NCBI GenBank assembly: GCA_007449985.2
Contig: VIIQ02000595.1
Span: 1-64,000, forward strand
Length of the DNA stretch: 64,000 nucleotides
From: Desmodesmus armatus
Taxonomy: Eukaryota > Chlorophyta > Chlorophyceae > Sphaeropleales > Scenedesmaceae
Direction: 5' to 3'
Shown here: positions 58,420-64,000 of the stretch, piece by piece
How the letters are laid out: the number at the start of each line of letters is the position of its first letter
Position numbering within the stretch: position 1 is the stretch's first letter
The notes under the pieces: generated by a model
Told to the model about the DNA's origin: nothing
What the model saw: the letters and a program-made list of their open reading frames with translations, nothing else
The model's database searches: none
Program-made: the position numbers and the translations under genes

Positions 58420-61400
58420 TCACATTGCCTCCTCGGCGTCCTGCTGCTGCTGTACAAGCTGCTCTGGAGCTGGAACCAGGTGCTGTGCGGGATCCTGCGG
58501 GACCTTGGGTGACCCCAGCTGCGCCACCAGAAACTCACGCTGCCGCTGCTGCAGGTTGGCCAGGTTCTGTGGCAGCAGTACGGGCAGCGGCAGCAGCAAT
58601 GGCAGCAGTGAAGGCAGCAGTAATGGCAGCAATTATGGCAGCAGTAAGCGCAGCGGCAGCACCCAAAACAGGGGCAAGGCCGTCGGCGTGTGTTGTCAGG
58701 TGGTGGTGCTGTAGGTCGGGAGAAGGCTTGTGAGGTTGCCAGAATTGCTAGTCGAGGTGTTTGTGGGTTGCGTGCACACCCACCGCACCAACTAGGTGAT
58801 GGCAACCTGGGAAAGGGATGCACTTTAGTGTGCATACAACAGCGCTCCGGGTTGAAAGGGATCGGCGTTGCGGTAAACAAAGGGCGAACACTTGACTCAG
58901 TATGAAGGCCTAGCACACTTGTAAGGGACAAGCGTCAGACATACCTTTGGTGTGAAAAGTTCAAAGTGGTCACAATCCACGGCATACAGCTCCGCCTTGG
59001 GTGCCAGGCTGACAGCCCGCTTGATGCTTTCCATAGGGCACAGCTGGTCGAAGTTGGCGCCACAGAACAGCACGGGCGCGGTGATGTTTGACACATACTT
59101 GATGGGGCTGGTCTTGAACAGCGCATGCTCAGCAGCATATGCTGCTCGGGCAGCGTTTTGCCACCCACCCTGCGCACGCAGGTCCCAGACAGGGAAGCAA
59201 AAGCAGAGAGTAAGACAGAGGGTACCGGGTGGAAAGGGTTTAGACGAGACTGCGATGGCAGGCAGGGTGCAGGCACGAACACAGCTACATGAGAAGCCTG
59301 CAGCAGCAGCTGTCTGGACTCGAATTGCTCAAGCCGGGTCCGTGTTGGTTGCGGCGCATCGTCTCTCGCGGTTTTGGTCGCCTACTCCCCGCGAAAGCCC
59401 CCCATAAACTACAAATCGTGTGTGTGCCACAGGCCAGTGGCCGCATGACTTTGCGGCATCGGAGTGGTAATTGAGGTGAGGGGTGTCGCACCTGCATAAC
59501 CTTGGGGTGGTTCTTGTGGTACCTCTCCAACTCATCTGCTGACATTTGCATGAAAGCCATGGAGCCAGGAAGGCCTGGCAGACAGCAGCATTGGGCGGGC
59601 GGACAGAGGTACAGACAAATTAGTCAACCATTTTACATGCGGTGTGACGCCTTGGCTTGCAAACATGCCAATTTTGCTGTCTTGCTTACGTCGGGCTAGC
59701 ACTGATGAGCAGAGGTCTTGCCTGTCTACAAGCAAATGGTTGAGGCAAGAGTGAAGGGTGCCGTACTGCTGCAGGTTCAGGGTTCAGGATTGGGCTTGCA
59801 GGTATGACTGCCAAACTGACAGGCTGGCGAAGCCACAAAGGGAGGCTAGCTCATCGGCAGGGTCAGGATTAACCTGTCCGTGATCATGCTCTCACCAGCC
59901 AGGGGTAGGTAGATTGGCTGCTGGCCCACTGCTGTGCGAGCGAGGTCTGTCAGGCCCGCCAACAGCATGCGCAGGGACTTGGCCACTCCCCGCTGCTTTA
60001 TGCTCGTTTTGGTGCTCACAGCAGCATCAAGGTTGGGCACCTGCAGCAGCAGCACAGCATGGCACAGCATGGTACAGAGCAAGTCAGAGCAGCAAGCAAG
60101 GCAGTAATGGGCAGGGAAGAGGAGAAACATGCTCTGCACGTGTGGGCTGTGGGCATTGCGGGATAGACTGAAATGGATCCAACAGGAGTCGGAGGTTTCT
60201 GTCCGCACTGTGTCGCTGCGTTGTTGGCGATACAGCAAGGCCCGATGATCCGAGTCATATAATAGTACCACTGCAGGTGGGCCGCATTGAGTGACAACTC
60301 ACTTGTGTGACAACAGCAGTGATGTGGTCCCGGAATTCTGGCTCTGAAGACACCACCAGAACGTGCCCGCCTGCAAAGCTTGTGCCCCAAAGCGCCAGCT
60401 TGGCTGTGTCAACTGTGTTGGACAGACTGCCACGTACATACCTACAGGGGCAAGACAGTAACATGGGAGCACACATGAGTCAGCAAGGGAGTGGCAGCAC
60501 AGCGCACTGCGGTGATCAGGGCGCAAGTGGAGTCATCAGAAGGGTTCGGCATGCAAAACATGGAAAGGAGGTTCAGTGCCGGTTGCAACTGGACCACAAC
60601 AACATGCACAGTCAGCAACATGTGGGGTTGAGAGGGCAGATGCAGGCCACACAGTACATAAGACTGCAGCAAACATGTAGCTCTATCGGACAATAGGGGG
60701 GTGAATTGTTTTGTGCGGTTTGGCTGGCTTGCCTGACCTGATATACTCCACCCTTCCGAGTTTCTCGACCCCTTTTATCCCTTCCTTCAGCAACCACCAC
60801 TGCCCCGCTCCATCATCAGATTTCATACCTGACAGCCTCCCTCCAGTCGTCCATGTGGCGCCGAGCAGACAGCCAGTGGCGAGGGAAGCCTGCGCAGCAG
60901 CCAGTGCAGATCACACAGCAACAATGTGGCATATGGCTGTTGAATGCCATCACCAGCAGTTGTCTTTGAGCGTGGGCGCAGTCCCTGGGCGCAACTGCCA
61001 CTCGATCATTGGCAATTGCGTATGCCCAACACACCCTGCCTTTGTCTGTCCCACCAGCTCACCCTCCCTTCGATGCGTGCCTCCCTCACCTCCCTCCCTC
61101 CCTCGCTCCCTGCCTAGGTGGAGGCCTCCCTCTCCCTCTTTCCTCTCTTCCTAGGATCTTCCCTCCCTCCCTCCCTCCTTCCTAGGTGGCCACAGCCATG
61201 GAGACCTGTCTCCCTCCCTCCCTTTCTTTAGATACCTAGGTGGAGGCCCCCCTCACCTCCAGAGCCGCCCCAGCCCCTGTAGTCAAACACAAACGCTGAC
61301 AGCCCTGCCTCAGCAAAGTCTGATGCAAACTTGTGCAGCCCAAAATCCTGCCAGCAGGCAGCACAGACAGCAGATGCAGGAGAGCAGAATTCAGCCGCAG

Positions 61401-62438
61401 TAGTGGCAGCGGAATCAGCCGTGGCGATGAATATAGTTGGCTGTAGATGCCAGTGGATTGACTGTACAACAGCAATACAGCTGCAGCAACCTTGTGGTAA
61501 CCTGGGACACTCTGCAGTGAAGATGTGATGAAATCTGACATTCAGCTGCTACTGCTGTGCCGCAGGCTGCCTATCATCTCCTGTACTGCAGGCTATCTGC
61601 TGTACAGCAGCACAGCAGCACAGCAGCACAGGCTGAAGCCTGCAATGCGGTCTGCTGGCTTCAGCCTGCGCTGCTGTGCTGCTGGCAGAGACTAGGCAGC
61701 ACTATTAGCGCATCACCCTGTCAACACTAACGAATTGCAGCTGGCGGGTGCACCGGCAGGCTGTGCTGGCTAGCTGAGCAACTGAGAGGCCCTTTGCTAG
61801 GGGGCCATCAATGGCAGGGCACTCTCTCTGTCTACACTTGACATCGGAGCTGCAGGTTGCTTGAGAGATTGCTTGGCGTAAGTATTGGCTCGCTGCTTGT
61901 TTGAACTGACCCACCTACCCAGCCCCACCCGCACACACAAACACCAACACTGCCGCTGTACTGCCGCTGTGTTCCTGCTGCTGTGCTGATGCAAATGTGC
62001 TGTTTGTTGTCAGTGGCAGCACCTTCCGACAATCTGACTGGATCGCAGCCTGCTGTTTCTGCTGTTACTGTTGTTACTGCTGCTGCTGCAGGCATCAGTG
62101 ATGCTACAGCTGCTAGCAGCGCTGCTGAATTTGCTCACCTTCTGACCACCCATGCCATGACCCATGATGAGCACAGGAGGCTTTGCGCCTCCAATTCCTT
62201 TCGGCATGTACAGCCATGCTTCGCAGGTGTCACCATTGCAAGGAAACTCCAAGGTGCTTCGGATGTAGCTGTCAGTTTCCATAGGCTGGGTGTTGTCTGT
62301 TTGGAGGATGGTGCGCTCCAAGGGACCCACCCTCACTTCAGGCCCTTGCAACGAAGGTACCATTGCTAGACAGACTGCTACGATAGCTAGCAACGCCGCT
62401 AGCTTCGGGCACGGAGACACACACAAAGGGCACCCCAT
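58420..62438 (-). CDS. alpha/beta hydrolase (serine hydrolase), signal-anchor type
   Basis: Eight exons on the minus strand: 62438-62139, 61347-61257, 60889-60829, 60441-60303, 60040-59896, 59574-59492, 59169-58945 and 58566-58420. Phases close to 1191 nt (396 aa). Near the N-terminus is a hydrophobic stretch (LAALLAIVAVCLAMV), possibly a signal peptide or membrane anchor. The fold markers are PPVLIMGHGMGGQK (oxyanion-loop region), FVFDYRGWGGSGG, LALWGTSFAGGHVLVV with nucleophile S172, D314 in CGANFDQLCP, and H341 in VDCDHFELF. This is the alpha/beta hydrolase pattern of S33/X-Pro-dipeptidase-like and esterase-like bacterial proteins. The substrate is unknown. The C-terminus is glutamine-rich. 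The gene is divergent from the SDR gene, 310 bp away. Confidence 0.88.
61060..61225. repeat. CCCT-rich low-complexity tract
   Basis: Repeated CCCTCC and CTAGGTGG strings in hydrolase intron 2, near the exon that ends at 61257. Confidence 0.8.
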
Positions 62439-62748
62439 GGCCAGCTACTGTTGTGAGGGAGAAAACGGAGCTGCTGCGCTTGAACGTTTGCTGGGATGTC
62501 GAAGCAGAAACACAAGACTTTTGTTTCAAATGAGCTTGCCAATGCTCGCTTTTCACGGCCTCAGCTTCGACCTTGGACAAACAGCTCCTCGACGTTGGAC
62601 CCAACCTTGAAGGCACGAAAAGCGCAAGTGAGAGTAGGACACAACCGTTCATGCAGCTTGCAGGCGGTCCAGCAGGCAGTGTGCGTTCACCTGTCATAAC
62701 ACCCTGGAGGTCTTTGCACCTCACAGTCTATCAGCATCATCAGCAAGA
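62439..62748. promoter_or_regulatory. putative bidirectional promoter region
   Basis: These 310 bp separate the start codons of the hydrolase (-) and the SDR gene (+). Both 5' UTRs and both core promoters should lie here or very near. No clear TATA element was identified, so this is inferred from position only. Confidence 0.4.
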
Positions 62749-64000
62749 ATGCCTGCCAAAATTGTTACTCTGGTGAGTGATTCATCAGTGGCAGATCCAC
62801 GCACACACGTTTCAAGTATCTTTCGCGCCAACAAGCTGGGGCAACGCCTGGCCGCTGGCATGCTGCCTTTTGTGATGTATGAAATGAACCAGCTTCAATG
62901 CTGAAACACAGCACGATGTCCTCTTTTGCACAGCCCTCTGTTTCACGCAAGCCGCTCTTGATAGCAGAGCGCACAGCACCACCGAAAAGGGTCCTCGTGA
63001 CAGGAGCCACCGGATATATTGGTAAATTGGGTGCTCGAACGCTGTGCTGGGCCATGCAACGAGAAACCGGGCCGGCATTCTGTCAGCCCCAGCGGAAGTG
63101 GCTGACCGCGAAGCATGCAGCTATGCAGCCTGATTGCATTTGTTGGTTGTCATACTCTTGCAGGCAGCCGTGTTGTGGAGCGCTTGCTAGCATGCGGCCA
63201 CGACGTGCGTGTCCTGGTCAGGGAGAGAGTCTCACCAGGCCCACATGACATGCTGCAGTATCTCAAGGTAAGCTCTGCAGCCCCGCTAGCTCACATCTAA
63301 GGTCATAGCAAATCTACCTTGAAGGCGTTGTTGACTTCTTCTTGGCAATGTGACCACCCAGTAGCCTGTATCCAAAGCCTACAGTGCTAGTCAAACAACA
63401 CAAGCCTTGAGGGGATAGCGGCTGCTGTTGAGCTCCGTTGTGAGTGTCGAGCACCACCTGCTGACACAACTACACATCCCCTCATGAACGATCGTCGCCA
63501 CCTGTCTCCCATGCACACCCGCTCACTGCACAGGTGCTGCCTGGTGCTGCCCAGCACCTGACAGTCATCAGCGGCGATGTGTCAGATGCAGCTGCACTGC
63601 AGGCCGCTATGGTGCAATGCGAGCAGCTGGTGCACTTAGCTGCTGTGGTGAACATTGCACCACCAAAAGACGAGCAGCACAGGCAGGAGATGATACAGAC
63701 AGCACTGGACGGCACCCGCATTGTCCTTGGTAAGCAAGCTGAACTTATCACTATGACGATCATCACCAACAGCACCAGCCCTCTGTTGCCTGCCGCAGCT
63801 GCCGCATCACAGCTGCTCTTTCAGCCGCGGCTGCAACAACCGTGCTTTTTACTGGGGAGATATGGTGTTGGATTGCATGAAGCCCACATCCCCCTTACAA
63901 GACTTGCTGTGCCCCCTGTTGCGCTGTGCAGATGCTGCGACCGCTTCTGGCAGTGTTCAAAAAGTCATCCTGTGCAGCAGCATTGTGTCGATCATGTGGG
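62749..64000 (+). CDS. extended SDR / NAD(P)-dependent epimerase-like reductase, 5' part
   Basis: Exons: 62749-62772 (MPAKIVTL), 62934-63021, 63164-63267, 63534-63729 and 63932 to the window end. The phases join. An alternative first exon starts at the ATG at 62898 (MLKHSTMSSFAQPS). The Rossmann NAD(P)-binding motif RVLVTGATGYIG (GxxGxxG) is split by an intron and continues SRVVERLLACGHDVRVLVR. Next come VISGDVSDAAAL, the LVHLAAVV strand, and KVILCSSIVS, which holds the catalytic serine. The YxxxK motif would lie beyond the window. The family includes dihydroflavonol-4-reductase, 3-beta-HSD and sugar-nucleotide epimerases; the substrate cannot be named. About 160 residues are visible. Confidence 0.85.

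Noticed and set aside
1..64000. CRISPR array, prokaryotic operon or phage region
   Set aside because: There are no spaced direct repeats of that type. Genes are intron-rich and eukaryotic.

Overview
The window is nuclear DNA from a green alga. The genes are broken into many short exons with GT-AG introns, the coding and intron sequence is rich in CAG/CTG triplets, long G-runs and microsatellites are common, and three genes point to a chlorophyte or at least a photosynthetic eukaryote: a flavodiiron protein of the chloroplast FLVB type, a plant-type 3-ketoacyl-CoA synthase, and a KDZ-class DNA transposon. GC content is clearly below that of Chlamydomonas reinhardtii. A Sphaeropleales-like alga (Scenedesmus/Tetradesmus group) is a guess, not a result. 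All exon models were built by hand from splice sites, reading phase and family motifs.

Layout. 0.3-2.5 kb (+): an unrecognised multi-exon gene. 4.1-5.0 kb: a tandem array of about 170 bp units. 6.7-11.5 kb (-): an apparently intact KDZ transposase (8 exons, about 1059 aa). 11.8-13.4 kb (-): a truncated F-box/LRR paralogue. 14.0-18.3 kb (+): alpha-acetolactate decarboxylase (9 exons, 307 aa) with a ribbon-helix-helix-like N-terminus. 18.7-39.1 kb (+): five head-to-tail F-box/LRR/coiled-coil genes (B to F), one (D) carrying a nonsense codon. 41.4-49.6 kb (-): FLVB-type flavodiiron protein (17 exons, about 644 aa). 51.5-56.7 kb (-): 3-ketoacyl-CoA synthase. 58.4-62.4 kb (-): an alpha/beta hydrolase (8 exons, 396 aa). 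62.7 kb to the end (+): a partial extended-SDR oxidoreductase, divergent from the hydrolase.

How it fits together. The left and middle parts look like a dynamic neighbourhood: a transposon, a satellite, and an F-box/LRR family growing by segmental duplication (a C-D-like block is repeated as E-F at about 7.6 kb). The right part carries single-copy metabolic genes: oxygen photoreduction, very-long-chain acyl elongation, an esterase-like hydrolase and a reductase. No operon logic applies.

The most unusual observations are: (1) every F-box/LRR paralogue has its putative start codon cut off by an intron that begins directly after ATG; (2) partial copies of exon edges, often with a splice site, lie inside introns of FLVB, the KCS gene and beside the hydrolase terminal exon; (3) a GC-AG intron in the KCS gene holds a 357 bp hexanucleotide array; (4) the acetolactate decarboxylase carries an RHH-like extension; (5) the coiled-coil exon of the F-box family varies by 21 bp heptad-coding repeats.
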